Assembly: GCF_014839805.1 (NCBI RefSeq) | Contig: NC_051137.1 | Location: 7,677,170 to 7,741,169, forward strand | Source: Manduca sexta | Taxonomy: Eukaryota; Arthropoda; Insecta; Lepidoptera; Sphingidae | Direction: 5' to 3' | Length of the DNA stretch: 64,000 nt | Shown: piece by piece, positions 56,801 through 62,735 of the stretch | Numbering within the stretch: the first letter of the stretch is position 1 | How the letters are laid out: every line of letters starts with the position of its first letter | Program-made: the position numbers and the translations under genes | Notes under the pieces: generated by a model | Seen by the model: only the letters and a program-made list of their open reading frames with translations | What the model was told of the DNA's origin: nothing | Database searches by the model: none

Positions 56801-57757
56801 GCGCGGTGGAGAGCCAGTGTCGTGAGCAACAACTCTCAATTCTGCTTCATGACTATCCGGTTCATCTGCTAATATCAGCTCCCCTGTTTGAGGCACTATA
56901 ACCGCGATATTGCTAGGCGTCAACAGCGAATAATATAAGCGGTCACCATCGGCATCATGAGCGATAACTTTTCCAATGTTTGAAAACCTTTGCCAACGTG
57001 CCGTTCCGTTTGGACCATTTTCATCTGGAGTACCATTAACAGAAAAATAATATATATCCTGTTCAAAATACGGCTCATGATCATTTTCATTAGCAACGTT
57101 CACTCGGATCGGGAGACTCGCTTTGCTTGCTCCATGCATATCAGTTGCCTGAACAATGAGGTCATACGTATTTTTCTCCTCAGCATCTAAAGTTTTTGTA
57201 GCTATTACCTCAACATCTCCATCAGTTATGACAGACCTCACTTCAGGATTGAATTCTCTATCTCCTTTAGCTCTCAAACCAAAGGCGGAGCCTTCATTTC
57301 CTTTAATTATTTTATAAGCGATCGGACCAACATCAATCAACGCTGTTGCTCTTACAGGAGGTAAGTCCACCACAGATCCCAGTGGAGCATTTTCTGGAAT
57401 CTCTCCAATCAACCCATTAGTCGTACTAAAATGCAACATTCTTCGACGATCCATTACATAAAGATGGACTGAATGTGCAGAGCTACTATACGGTGTTTGC
57501 TCCAAAACGGCAAGGTTTATGGGTTTATTCAGAAGTGGTGCAAGATCAGCAGTAGTCATGAGGATGCCATCATCCAGTAAAGTAAAATATGAAGTAAAAT
57601 CTGGATCAAGCAGTGTATAGCGCGAATTGTTTCCAATAAAATGCCGGACTGTATGTCCAGGGCGGACGTCGTGTGCCAGCAGGGTGAGCGCGCGCGCCTG
57701 CAGCACCATGCTCAGGACGCAGAGCAGCGCTCCTCCCGCCAACACAGTGCGCGCCAT
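1019..57757 (-). CDS. CadN: Neural cadherin, 5' part of gene (spliced; continues beyond left edge)
   Basis: Calcium-dependent homophilic adhesion receptor of the plasma membrane; in insects it acts in axon patterning, synaptic target choice and mesoderm adhesion through beta-catenin. Ten exons with GT/AG sites and compatible phases join to 1,241 codons without a stop. The protein has a signal peptide, then serial cadherin repeats with linker motifs such as KDVNDEPPYF, VTDVNDNAPKF, DVNDNKPIF, DVNDNPPLF and EDVNDEIPLF. Stretches such as STPEERLSIVGGKRAPQF and TDEETGEVSTNKVFDREGDD-like segments match Drosophila CadN as I know it. The single 63-codon alternative exon pair further supports CadN, a gene known for mutually exclusive exons. 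The missing 3' part should encode the rest of the ectodomain, the membrane-proximal region and the cytoplasmic tail. Identification is secure; a second CadN-like paralogue (CadN2) is the only realistic alternative. Confidence 0.93.
1202..2414 (-). other. CadN intron 9
   Basis: AT-rich, 1,213 nt, between donor GTAAGA at 2414 and acceptor TAG at 1202. No recognised repeat or second exon. Plus-strand reading frames here are short and without domain features. Confidence 0.85.
2415..2604 (-). CDS. CadN: CadN coding exon 9
   Basis: A 190-nt exon, acceptor CATTTTCAG, donor GTTGAG|GTAAGA (phase 0). It reads SSGIENNPTVFYRLMPGSTA, QTNKFHTFYLQQRADNGFTW and ADIKVNHPLDYESIKEYNLT with IRVE at the end. PLDYESIKEY is the usual central strand of a cadherin repeat. 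It joins equally well to 8a or 8b. Confidence 0.94.
2605..6724 (-). other. CadN intron 8, downstream of the mutually exclusive pair
   Basis: 4,120 nt. The part next to exon 8b (about 6000-6700) is richer in G and C than the very AT-rich remainder, and 5911-5983 forms a perfect 20-bp hairpin listed separately. No further alternative exon was found. Confidence 0.85.
5911..5983. repeat. Perfect 20-bp inverted repeat, hairpin with 33-nt loop
   Basis: Arm 5911-5930 (TTGTTCAAAAATATCTATCG) is exactly complementary to arm 5964-5983. The total of 73 nt is about the size of a microRNA precursor. It could also be the core of a small inverted-repeat element or a structure in the CadN pre-mRNA. No target-site duplication is evident at its edges. 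Confidence 0.8.
6725..6915 (-). CDS. CadN: CadN exon 8b, distal member of a mutually exclusive pair
   Basis: A 191-nt exon, acceptor CCCCGATAG and donor GCAAG|GTGCGT, with phases identical to 8a. It reads RETYKLEAMAQDKGFPPLSR, TVEVQIDVVDRANNPPVWDH, TVYGPIYIRENLPVGAKVVS and VKA, which is the form I know best from Drosophila CadN. Joined to exon 9 the split codon AG|C gives VKASSGIENNPTVFYR. 44 of 63 codons end in G or C. Differences from 8a fall mainly in the first third (charged RDRYRLRVRASDRGD against ETYKLEAMAQDKGF) and in the residues just after the linker, so the two isoforms would differ in inter-repeat surface charge. Confidence 0.92.
6916..7018 (-). other. Short spacer intron between exons 8a and 8b, with TACTAAC branch point
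   Basis: Only 103 nt. On the transcribed strand it begins GTTGGT, contains a GC-rich hairpin (CGGGC / GCCCG with CCCGGG in the loop region) near the 5' end, and carries a perfect TACTAAC at 6963-6957. The branch adenine at 6958 lies 60 nt from the donor and about 42 nt from the acceptor of 8b. This compact geometry is what is expected at mutually exclusive exons. Confidence 0.75.
7019..7209 (-). CDS. CadN: CadN exon 8a, proximal member of a mutually exclusive pair
   Basis: A 191-nt exon (63 codons plus two bases), acceptor TATCTGTAG, donor GCAAG|GTTGGT, which is a weak donor. It reads RDRYRLRVRASDRGDPP, VDVELDVVDRNNKPPIWDM, TYGPVHIKENVTVGTVV and ends SVKA. The phases (0 in, 2 out) match exons 7 and 9. 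It has the same length and framework as 8b: 35 of 63 residues are identical, including DVVDR, PP, WD, YGP, EN and SVKA. Including both would shift the frame, so they must be used alternatively. 45 of 63 codons end in G or C. It encodes the end of one cadherin repeat, the linker and the start of the next. Confidence 0.88.
7210..8845 (-). other. CadN intron 7, upstream of the mutually exclusive pair
   Basis: 1,636 nt. It holds a GC-rich island at about 8450-8620 with a run of C tracts (G tracts on the transcribed strand), a TGCATGCA at 7716-7723 and a B-box-like GGTTCGACTC at about 8105-8115 (minus). The T- and C-rich tract before exon 8a is well developed. No extra exon with cadherin sequence was seen. 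Confidence 0.8.
8534..8594 (-). promoter_or_regulatory. G-tract cluster, potential RNA/DNA G-quadruplex in intron 7
   Basis: Nine runs of three or four C on the plus strand (8534-8536, 8541-8543, 8547-8550, 8554-8557, 8562-8564, 8568-8570, 8572-8574, 8578-8581, 8592-8594) become nine G runs in the CadN pre-mRNA, with loops of one to several bases. The tracts are seen directly; folding and function are inferred. Confidence 0.5.
8846..9037 (-). CDS. CadN: CadN coding exon 7
   Basis: A 192-nt exon (64 codons, phase 0 at both ends), acceptor TCTTGCAG and donor CTCGAC|GTAAGT. It reads KYVENVKQDASIGTNILRVS, ASDEDADNNGAIVYTL, APYNPADIEYFEIQPESGW and IVLKKPLD. It is the constitutive exon just upstream of the mutually exclusive pair, ending at PLD, so that either 8a (RDRY...) or 8b (RETY...) completes the repeat. 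Confidence 0.94.
9038..9159 (-). other. CadN intron 6 (122 nt)
   Basis: Short intron between GTAAGC and CTTGCAG. It carries a TGCATGCA at 9085-9092, the same octamer as in intron 7. Confidence 0.85.
9160..10010 (-). CDS. CadN: CadN coding exon 6, largest internal exon (about 2.5 cadherin repeats)
   Basis: An 851-nt exon, acceptor CTATTTCAG and donor AGACAA|GTAAGC (phase 0), encoding 284 codons with the split first codon G|AT. In order it shows DDHFSVDSNGI, DADNNNAYYEF, AKDKGEP, NKNDEEPKFSQQVYTPNVDE, ASDKDGDNVRFGF, AMDDGACCVNGD, DVNDNKPIFKDCPTYFPKVE, ATDEDKGVNGQVKYSIVQQP, VFDREGDDGKF, ATDQGEP and DVNDNPPLFDRQ. These are consecutive calcium-binding linkers of serial cadherin repeats. Two adjacent cysteines (ACC) are also present in Drosophila CadN. 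Third codon positions are AT-rich, unlike exons 8a and 8b. Confidence 0.95.
10011..10528 (-). other. CadN intron 5
   Basis: 518 nt, AT-rich, between GTGAAT and ATTTCAG. Nothing else recognised. Confidence 0.85.
10529..10697 (-). CDS. CadN: CadN coding exon 5
   Basis: A 169-nt exon, acceptor ATTTTCCAG and donor TCAG|GTGAAT (phase 1). It reads LTIRVTDVNDNAPKFELPDY and then QAHNVDEDIPLGTSILKVKA, with AMDADSGKNAEIEYLVS. It holds the canonical DVNDNAP calcium linker and the first half of a cadherin repeat. Confidence 0.95.
10698..11927 (-). other. CadN intron 4
   Basis: 1,230 nt, containing the short Helitron-like element 11237-11530. The rest is AT-rich with no recognised feature. Confidence 0.85.
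11237..11530 (-). mobile_element. Short non-autonomous Helitron-like element
   Basis: On the minus strand it begins TCTATCTATC after an A and ends CTAG before a T, the A^T insertion rule of Helitrons. The body includes AATCCCTATTTCCCTTCGTC, a segment on forming GAACGGCCGGACCGATTCC, AAGGTTCTTATGAAAG and TGACAGAATCCGCGCTGCAA, then a partly symmetrical CGGGACAACGTC region just before CTAG. A second, plus-strand copy is at about 63090-63600. It codes for nothing and would need trans-acting Rep/helicase. Confidence 0.7.
11928..12144 (-). CDS. CadN: CadN coding exon 4
   Basis: A 217-nt exon, acceptor CTTTCCAG and donor GAA|GTAAGT (phase 0). The split codon GA|T from exon 3 reads DIISVKAKSFADREIRYTLK in frame. 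Motifs seen: QGAGTFNIGPTSGIV, AKELDFEDLRQPHVYSL and TATEDSGGFSTSVE. It encodes the body of one cadherin repeat up to the last strand, which continues in exon 5. Confidence 0.94.
12382..13267 (+). mobile_element. Non-autonomous Helitron with internal 123-bp tandem units
   Basis: Starts TCTATACTATTATATAACGC after A(12381) and ends GGGCAATAGCTAG before T(13268). A hairpin CGCGG-N6-CCGCG lies about 10 nt before the CTAG, the standard Helitron 3' end. The left part holds four tandem units, each beginning CTAATCTCAGGAACTA, at 12431, 12554, 12677 and 12800. The right part carries the CTGCATCTGTCTGTCTGAAC and ACTTTTATAACGGAAAAC modules shared with the copy at 40959-41942. No coding capacity. It sits 238 nt from the acceptor of exon 4. 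Confidence 0.85.
12431..12922 (+). repeat. Tandem array, four units of 123 bp inside the Helitron
   Basis: Units start at 12431, 12554, 12677 and 12800, a constant 123-bp step. Each has the modules CTAATCTCAGGAACTA, TTTTTGCGTTGGATAG, GTGCTATAGGCTATATATCA and ATCACGCTATACCCAATAGG then GGAGCAGTAAT. The fourth unit is more diverged. Confidence 0.9.
13337..13385 (+). repeat. Dispersed lepidopteran repeat tail (ACCGACTTCAAAAAAAAGGA type)
   Basis: The string AACCGACTTCAAAAAAAAGG followed by AGGAGGTTATCAATTCG resembles a short sequence that I know as very common in moth and butterfly genomes, usually at the end of retroposed copies. Only this tail is recognisable here. Confidence 0.45.
14351..14487 (-). 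CDS. CadN: CadN coding exon 3
   Basis: A 137-nt exon, acceptor AATTTCAG and donor GA|GTAAGT (phase 2). It translates to SGRVDERRFQSTPEERLSIV followed by GGKRAPQFYLPSYEAEIAEN and QKKDS. The stretch is almost unchanged from Drosophila CadN, which makes the exon call safe despite its small size. It spans an inter-repeat linker and the first strand of the next repeat. Confidence 0.93.
14488..16139 (-). other. CadN intron 2
   Basis: 1,652 nt between GTATGT and AATTTCAG. Very AT-rich and without recognised repeats or structures. Confidence 0.85.
16140..16441 (-). CDS. CadN: CadN coding exon 2
   Basis: The acceptor TTTCCAG precedes ACACCGACAACCAG, and the phase-1 join to exon 1 gives NAGNGDTDNQRVIIHVKDVN in frame. 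The exon carries the calcium-linker motif KDVNDEPPYF, then ARDPDTDHN and an RTRGTDPFQLDMEYVLYVKA strand pattern. It is 302 nt and ends KAEDQ|GTATGT in phase 0. It encodes the end of one cadherin repeat and most of the next. Confidence 0.93.
16545..16640 (+). repeat. Dispersed lepidopteran repeat remnant (TTCGGAAAGCAG type)
   Basis: CAGTTCGGAAAGCAGTTCTC followed by CCAGAGAAGAACGGGCAAGA and AACTCTGGTGTTGCTCTTTT fits a dispersed repeat that I recognise from many Lepidoptera (AAGAACCGGCAAGAAACTCAG type). Ends are not clear. Confidence 0.5.
17370..17520 (+). repeat. Diverged copy of the GACGAGCAAGCC dispersed repeat
   Basis: Begins GACGAGACGAGCAAGCC and later has CGACACTCCAATGCGCTCTC and AATGTCCCGTAACTACAA, in the same order as the better copy at 29158-29440. 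It is interrupted by an A-rich stretch. Confidence 0.4.
18474..18540. repeat. GC-rich hairpin with two competing stems
   Basis: GTGGGGG (18498-18504) pairs with CCCCCAC (18527-18533), with an inner AGTCT/AGACT stem. Alternatively GGTAGGTGG (18480-18488) pairs with CCACCTACC (18530-18538). The GC-rich patch continues to about 18640. Seen directly as complementarity; function unknown. Confidence 0.55.
19681..19736. repeat. 19-bp inverted repeat, one mismatch, 18-nt loop
   Basis: Arm 19681-19699 (GATTTATATATGGTAATTT) is complementary to 19718-19736 with 18 of 19 positions paired. AT-rich. Could be a precursor-like RNA hairpin or the remnant of a small palindromic transposon. Confidence 0.65.
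29158..29440 (+). repeat. Dispersed lepidopteran repeat, about 280 bp
   Basis: In order: GAGACGAGCATGCCGCTTGC, CCGTCCATAAACAGTAACAT, GGAGCTACAAAGTGCTGTAT, ACGCTCGACACTCTGAGACA, ACAACAGTGCATGCACATTG and CATTGCGGTGGGACCTAACA. I recognise this module order from an abundant non-coding repeat of moths and butterflies. Family name not assigned. Confidence 0.6.
31966..32006. repeat. Imperfect hairpin, CATGTGTTA / TAACACATG arms
   Basis: Nine-base perfect outer arms (31966-31974 and 31998-32006) enclose an AATATT-rich interior that can pair further. Small and AT-rich; no function assigned. Confidence 0.5.
38000..38027. repeat. 11-bp palindrome GATAGTATACA / TGTATACTATC
   Basis: Perfect arms 38000-38010 and 38017-38027 with a 6-nt centre. 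A related half-site AATAGTATAC lies just before at 37981. Confidence 0.5.
38275..38365 (+). repeat. Possible dispersed repeat remnant (AAGTGGAATGGGGTCCAATA)
   Basis: The modules ACTGCATCTGATGCTAAGTG, GGAATGGGGTCCAATAGA and GTCGACTGATGAGAGACG fit, from memory, a repeat frequent in Lepidoptera. Boundaries are not visible. Confidence 0.4.
40780..40945 (+). promoter_or_regulatory. Promoter-like segment: E-box, GC-rich stretch, TATA box
   Basis: A CACGTG at 40780-40785 is followed by a dense GC-rich stretch (40790-40850) and a TATAAAAG at 40912-40919. A start site would be expected near 40943, antisense to CadN. No open reading frame with recognisable sequence follows: the Helitron begins at 40959. 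It could be a dead or regulatory promoter, or an enhancer of CadN. Confidence 0.35.
40959..41942 (-). mobile_element. Non-autonomous Helitron, second member of the family
   Basis: Read on the minus strand it begins TCTATACTTATAATA after an A (41943 on plus is T) and ends GAGCAAAAGCTAG before a T. The terminal GC-rich hairpin (CGCGG / CCGCG) is present, and the 3' modules (AACTACCCAACGTATTAAGA, CCTGGGAAGAACATAGGCTC) match the copy at 12382-13267. It carries one full and one partial copy of the 123-bp unit instead of four, plus an internal microsatellite at 41776-41821. Confidence 0.82.
41776..41821. repeat. (CAGA)n microsatellite, about 11 units
   Basis: Uninterrupted tetranucleotide run inside the Helitron 40959-41942. 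The same TGTCTGTCTG seed appears once in the copy at 12382-13267, so the run expanded from within the element. Confidence 0.95.
41943..49189 (-). other. CadN intron 1, segment with no gene recognised
   Basis: AT-rich with a few less AT-rich patches (42280-42900, 45700-45960, 47940-48140). A 121-codon minus-strand frame at 42284-42649 is open but has no domain I recognise. A perfect hairpin lies at 47699-47740. Confidence 0.7.
47699..47740. repeat. Perfect 19-bp hairpin with 4-nt loop
   Basis: CAAAAGTCCCAACCTGAGT (47699-47717), loop TGAT, then the exact reverse complement (47722-47740). The arms have balanced composition, so this is not a by-product of AT richness. Confidence 0.85.
49190..49262 (-). 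mobile_element. tRNA-derived SINE head, fragment
   Basis: On the minus strand: GACTGCCTCGGTGGTATTGC, GGGGATCACCGCTCAGAAGT and CCTGGGTTAAATTCCAGGTC followed by GGCCAAAGTG. This is the order of a common lepidopteran SINE head (CCTCGGTGG box, then a GGTTCAAATCC-like B box, then CGGGCAAAGTG). The internal promoter boxes are degraded and the body and tail are missing. Confidence 0.55.
49263..56466 (-). other. CadN intron 1, 5' part
   Basis: AT-rich intron adjoining the exon 1 donor GTAAGT at 56466. GC-richer patches occur at 52230-52460, 52640-52720, 54220-54300 and 55350-55500, and an inverted repeat at 53983-54056. No coding sequence was recognised. Confidence 0.75.
53983..54056. repeat. 13-bp inverted repeat GGCGGCATTTTTA, 48-nt spacer
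   Basis: Arms 53983-53995 and 54044-54056 are exact reverse complements. The GC-rich outer ends and AT-rich spacer could be a small MITE or a hairpin; no clear target-site duplication. Confidence 0.5.
56467..57757 (-). CDS. CadN: CadN coding exon 1: signal peptide and N-terminal region
   Basis: Starts at ATG 57757 (context AGCAATGG, a good insect start) with a typical signal peptide, MARTVLAGGALLCVLSMVLQ, ending near residue 24. The 430 codons plus one base end at donor GGAG|GTAAGT (phase 1). Residues about 118-230 form a cadherin repeat (PENAPLG, ATDMHG, NENDHEPYF) and about 230-335 a second one (AHDADGD, AHDTGSPPR). A strongly basic segment, RDKRRVTRAVRPTKR (343-357), fits a proprotein-convertase site and may mark the end of a prodomain. 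The following segment to residue 425 (TDRETFKIRDENPWV, KKKWDYEELGPEKTIDFW) closely resembles Drosophila CadN. The first about 100 coding bases are GC-rich, the rest AT-rich. Upstream stops in this frame were not needed because the signal peptide fixes the start. Confidence 0.9.
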
Positions 57758-59663
57758 TGCTTTCCTTTACACAATTCACTCAGCCCAACATTTCACACCT
57801 ACCAATAAAACAAATCAACTTATTTAGATAGGTACTCATACCAATCAAATTTAAAAACAACAGCTATAATCTAGTCTAATAAATTAAAAGTACATTTCAT
57901 AATTGTCTAATAAGTTTTCAGACTTCCTTTGGAGTCAATTTAGTGAATAGAACCACTTATTATATTGTAATTGGTGGATGTAGAGTTCGTACAATTTAAA
58001 TTAAATTTCGAAATCACAACATAGTGCACAGGCAGTATAAATATAGCTATGATTATAGACATACGTCAAATTTTAAAAAATCTAATGTAATGTTATATGA
58101 AAATATAAAGTGTATGTTCTGCCGCGGTATAAACTTCAGAGCGTGGAAGGAACGTCGGCGGCGGTGGCGGTGGCGCGGAGACGGCGACGGGCGCCGGGCG
58201 GCTCACCGTAGGGCGGCGAGGCGGGGCACACACATGCGAAGCTTTATTTAGGCGGCAGGCGGCAAACGCCGGCGTCTCGCGGCGCGCCGACTGCTGCCGT
58301 CGTCGATCAATACTCTCATTGCGCCGCCGCGCGACGTTCCACACGCCAATTTGAACTTTACGTGCCCTCTCGTTCACGACACGCCATCAAATATTCACAC
58401 ACTCATTTTTCTGAATAAAAGCGCACTGCAACTCTGCTAAACTTAACACGTTCTACATCCACCAATAGATCGTACATGAAAACACGCTGCTGAGACATGT
58501 TTCAGTTGATTTTTATAAATATTGCACAATGCACCACTATACACACTGTGCTTGATGGTGTTGAAATATAGAATAAGCTCGATCAATCCACAATAATCAC
58601 AAGAAATATAATTTATACTATCTACTTATTTATTATTTAGATATGTGTTCAGGAGCGGTAAACATGTGGTCTAAATGTAAACAACTCAATAAATCACTCA
58701 ATTTTCAATGTATTACACGTAAGAAACTATTATCACTAATTCGTTGGCACAGTTTTAATTTACCACACAACAATACGTACTTTATCGCAAAGAATAAGTG
58801 AATATCGATATCGAAGCGTTTGACAGGTGCGCACCGACAAGCGTCATGCAACCAAAACACAACGGCGTCGAGATGCGACTGGCTGCGTGAGGGAGTCGCA
58901 GCGCGCGCGCGTATCGAGCGCACTCCGCCCGACCCCCGCCACCCCCGCTAGTACGACCCCTGTCTGTCCCAGCTACTGAAAGGTTTTTAGTTCTTAGCTT
59001 TCACCCCTCCGTCACGCCTTTACTACAATACTAGCTACACACGCGCTGAATGCTATTATATAATTTTGTAAATAATTAATTAGAATGATTGCAAACAATA
59101 CACTAAGGATTTTTCTTGAAAGTATTCTAAGTGAAATTTCAATAGGAACACGAAGTAGCCAGGTGGTCGCATTCGTGCAGTCAGCAATCCGTATAATGAT
59201 TGTTGTAATAAACAACAGTAGTTAAACATTTGACCCGATTAGTATTCCAATGAAAATGGGGGGTCAAGTAAGCTCTTATTTCATTTTAAAGTACCTTTGA
59301 CAATCAACCTTATTGTTAAGGTATAAAATATAGTATGTGTTATATAAGTATTAAAAATTTTAACTGCAGTAGGGGCCATAATACACAATAATGATGTTAA
59401 ACTGATCTAAATATTATAAAATAAAACAAATAAATAATGGAAACATTTTATATTAAAACAGTAATATCATAGACTAGTATAAAAATAGCCAAAGCTACAG
59501 CACTGAGCAATCTTTTGTGACATTTTAGAAAATAGTAAATAAAAATATTCTTCATTATGAATACCATATAATAGCTATAGTCTATACATACAACATTAAT
59601 ACAGGCTGGTTGCACTAGGTGCGGAGACAGCTCATGGTAACATTTGTTACCATAAAGTCATAA
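57758..59663 (-). promoter_or_regulatory. CadN 5' UTR/promoter region and 3' flank of the BTB gene
   Basis: GC-rich islands at about 58130-58370 and 58850-58960 stand out from the AT-rich surroundings and are the likely CadN promoter area. A good donor, CCTACG|GTGAGC, at 58207/58206 and a T-rich acceptor ending TTGGTAG at 57799 would define a 5' UTR exon ending at 58207 and a 408-nt intron. The BTB gene's 3' UTR must start at 59663 going left; I see no clear AATAAA on the minus strand until about 58633. Transcript ends are inferred. Confidence 0.4.
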
Positions 59664-59917
59664 CTAAATATGATGAGTGAACTGCTTGGGAGTTACATTA
59701 TCATTTGTGTTCTTGTATCTGATTTCTTTGATTGTCAGTTGTTTCCCTTGATGTATTCTCTGCAAGTGGCTCCTCATGTCATATGACCTTGAGAAGGAGC
59801 GGTGACACACAGGGCATTGAGTTTTTCCAGCATGTGCATCTTTATGCAGAGTCAGAGATGTGGGATGTTTGAACCCTTTAGGACATAACTGGCAACGGAA
59901 TTTGGCAAGGTCTGATT
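59664..59917 (-). CDS. BTB gene exon 2: two C2H2 zinc fingers and stop
   Basis: Acceptor CTTGTTACAG, then a frame that joins exon 1 as ...NNS-ESDLAKFRCQLCPKGF. The fingers read CQLCPKGFKHPTSLTLHKDA-H and CPVCHRSFSRSYDMRSHLQR-IH. The frame closes with KQFTHHI and TAG at 59666-59664. It is too short to show in a simple long-frame scan. Confidence 0.85.
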
Positions 59918-61161
59918 CTGTAACAAGAAATATTTTATAAATAAAAAACTATAATTCAAATATTAGTTTACATTGTTATGAGAGGCGATTAATTATATTT
60001 TTATTTTTGTTTATTAAATGGTACAATATTTTCATGGTTGAATGTAATGGTTTATTGAAATGTAATATCTATAATAAACTGCTACATTGACAATTCTCAA
60101 AATGTCCTCTCTGTAAAGAACAATGTATTATTCTACCTAACCTCCAAGGATGAGTCATTTGTTAAAGAATGTGTAAAATTACTTCCCTTCATTTGGTTGG
60201 TTCAGTCTGTTGAATAATATGAACAAAATTAGAGGATATAATTATTGTGAACACAATATTCCACATTCAGGGAAAATACATTAACAAATACCACTCTTCT
60301 TCCAATAAGTATTTCTATTACATTTGGTGTTATTCACATCATGGTCATTAAAATGATTATTAGTAAAGAAAGTATTGGAGTAAATGTTACAGAAAGCATG
60401 TAATTATAACTTTAAATAGTAAAGTAACAATTTACACTCAATTTTAAAATGAACAATCAATTACCAGAATTATTTTTTTCTGATAAATCTTCAACTGTGG
60501 TGGAACTGGACTGTGCATCAACCTGCATTTCCTCAGCGGGTGGAGTAATAGTTTTTACTTTTGAGCCCATATTGTCATCAGTTTTTGAGGTTTCAGGCTG
60601 TATTTCATTCTCTTGATCCCCAATATTCTTCATTGGACTTGCTTGTGGAATGTACTCATCTCTAGTGCTAGCCGCCGGTGCCAAATTTATAGGCTCATCA
60701 GACAACACAGGCACTATATCTTCAACAAATCTACTTGTTTTGGAACTTAAGTCTAGAGAGGCATTGTCAGTTATCCTTAGTGTACTCTTAGATGAGTCAT
60801 CATCTGCATTATCCGTCAAACCCTTAACTTCTAAAAGCTCGGCAGTAATAAGGAATGACTCCAATTGCTCTTGGAATATGTTCACCTCACCATGGTACAT
60901 GAAGTTGATGATAGCATTCAGGTCCTCGAACTTAAAGTTTCTGAAAATGATGACAGGATGCTGGCAAGGATTTTCTTTGAATATTTGCTTAAAATAATTA
61001 CTGCAAGCGGATAACAACATTTTGTGGGCTTTGATTTTACCACCATCGCAACAAAGCGTGACGTCTACCAGGTCATTCTCAAATCTGAGAACATTAAACG
61101 CTTCTGTTACATGAGACACGTAGTTGTTCCAACGTAATGAGAACTGCGGTGCATTATTCAT
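59664..61161 (-). CDS. BTB/POZ domain protein with two C2H2 zinc fingers (two exons)
   Basis: Probable nuclear DNA-binding transcription factor of the insect BTB-ZF group (relatives of tramtrack, lola and Broad). Joining exon 61161-60465 to exon 59917-59664 (phase 1) gives 316 residues and a stop. Residues 1-115 are a BTB domain with the insect signature FSLRWNNY, then DVTLCCDGGKIKAHKMLLSA and FMYHGEVNIFQEQLESFLIT; it mediates dimerisation. Residues 120-232 are an acidic, Ser/Thr-rich linker. Fingers are C241-C244-H257-H261 and C267-C270-H283-H288, followed by a short basic tail. The ATG at 61161 is chosen because the family starts just before FSLRWNNY; an in-frame ATG 14 codons upstream (61203) is possible. 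The exact orthologue is not identified. Confidence 0.85.
59918..60464 (-). other. BTB gene intron (547 nt)
   Basis: AT-rich, GTAATT to GTTACAG. No alternative zinc-finger exon was seen inside it. Confidence 0.8.
60465..61161 (-). CDS. BTB gene exon 1: BTB domain and linker
   Basis: 697 nt, ending AATTCTG|GTAATT. Reading through the donor adds only Gly-Asn before a TGA at 60459, so an unspliced transcript would give a finger-less BTB protein of 234 residues. A TTATAG right before A-ATG at 61161 could be a 5' UTR acceptor. Confidence 0.85.
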
Positions 61162-62267
61162 TCTATAACGAAAATGTACACTGTTACGAAAACAAAACCC
61201 CAAAATTTTCGTCAGTCCACTTGCCAGATAATGAATGACTTAAGTATGACATTGACAGACGACACTCCACAATCAACAGATGATAAACTTTTTTCCCTTT
61301 GGCCATGCGTGTTTTGCGTATGTACTGGGACTAAAAGAAGAAATAAGGCTTTGGTTTTGTTATAAGCTAGGTTTTATATATAAGATCGGATACGGGGTAA
61401 GATCGTATAACGAAAAAATACCACGAATCTATGGTTATTTTATAGTTTAAGATATGTAGGCACCTACGCTGTCTCTTTTTGCCCCATCCTATATACCACA
61501 GTTGATGCTACGACCAAGAACAGGTGCGCTATGTGCATTGAAACAAAAAAGATGGAATTCGCTCTTCTTAACATTTTTGAGACTTCTGTTTGATTTTGTG
61601 GACCTTATCATACTAGCATTAGAAACGTTATTAGAACGGAGTCCGAACTTACCCCGCGAAGGTCCGATCTTTTCTAAGAGTTTTAAATTACTATACAGAT
61701 ATTATCATCTATTTTTAAGGTTACACAGAGAGAATTGGAAGATGATTAAATTATAACATAAATTAGCATTAATAATAACCAGTTTCGTGTATAAAATGTT
61801 GGTAACGCTTAAATATTTTATGAGAAAAAAAATATTTTCGAGACTCCTCGCAACACACCGAAAAACCGTCCGAAATTAGCCTAACGCACTCTACTGCAGT
61901 TTCATCAACCTCACTACGTCAACTACATAACATGTTCACGTGGACAAAATACTAAGTAGTTGTCCATTCCATAAAATATTTTGGACTTTTCGTAAGCGTG
62001 AAGGCTGACAGTAAAGGGTTTTTGTCTAGACCCCTAGAATCTTTTGCCCAGAATATACTTACATTTTGTAACTCAGTCCACTTCTTTCCGTTTACAATTG
62101 CTAAATTCATTTTATACCTACTTGCTATGCTTGCGCTATTGCGTTTTTGAGGTGGGATTTGCTGCTTACCACTAGTTACTGCACACTATTTAAATTTGTC
62201 CCACATATTATATTATGGTGCATTTTGCCTCTATGATTTATTAGCATTCGCCCACAACTCCATCCGT
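61162..62267. other. Upstream region of the BTB gene
   Basis: Presumed promoter and 5' UTR of the BTB gene close to 61162. A plus-strand frame of 84 codons at 61502-61756 has no recognisable features. Nothing else identified. Confidence 0.6.
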
Positions 62268-62735
62268 GTGATAAAGTTTTCCTTATTTAAGGTCACGCTA
62301 TATACTTTCCCGGGATAGAAAGTTTCCTATGTTCTTCCCGGGGTCTCAAACTATGTCAATATCAAATTTCATCTAAATCCTTTGGGTAGTTTTTTCAGTT
62401 AAACGCGCTGAGACAGGCAGACAGATGCGGCGAGGAACTTAGTTTTACAATTATTTTTCTTTTCAACCTTTTAAGAGGAACTAAATATTTTTTTCATTAC
62501 TTTAACCTTTTACTCAGCGCATGCAACGGAAGTTCTCAAGAGGAATAAATTTTCTCCGTTTTTGCATTTTTTTTATTGATGCTACGATCCTATTGGTCAT
62601 AGCGTGATGTTAAAACATCCGATAGTCTTCCCCGATAAATAAACTTTCCAAAATTAAAATATTTTTTCAATTCGAATTTATAACTCCGGAGATTAGCGTG
62701 TTTAATATTTACTTAGCCGAAGAGTTTGTTTGATA
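62268..62735 (-). mobile_element. Degraded Helitron fragment, same family as 40959-41942
   Basis: Module order on plus matches the minus-strand copy at 40959: GATAAAGTTTTCC, TTTCCTATGTTCTTCCCGGG, ATCCTTTGGGTAGTTTTTT, GACAGGCAGACAGATGCGGC, CTTTTAAGAGGAA, CAGCGCATGCAACGGAAG and CCTATTGGTCATAGCGTGAT. The terminal hairpin and CTAG end are lost. Confidence 0.65.

Noticed and set aside
61502..61756. 84-codon plus-strand open frame upstream of the BTB gene
   Set aside because: No domain or conservation evidence; could not be distinguished from chance.
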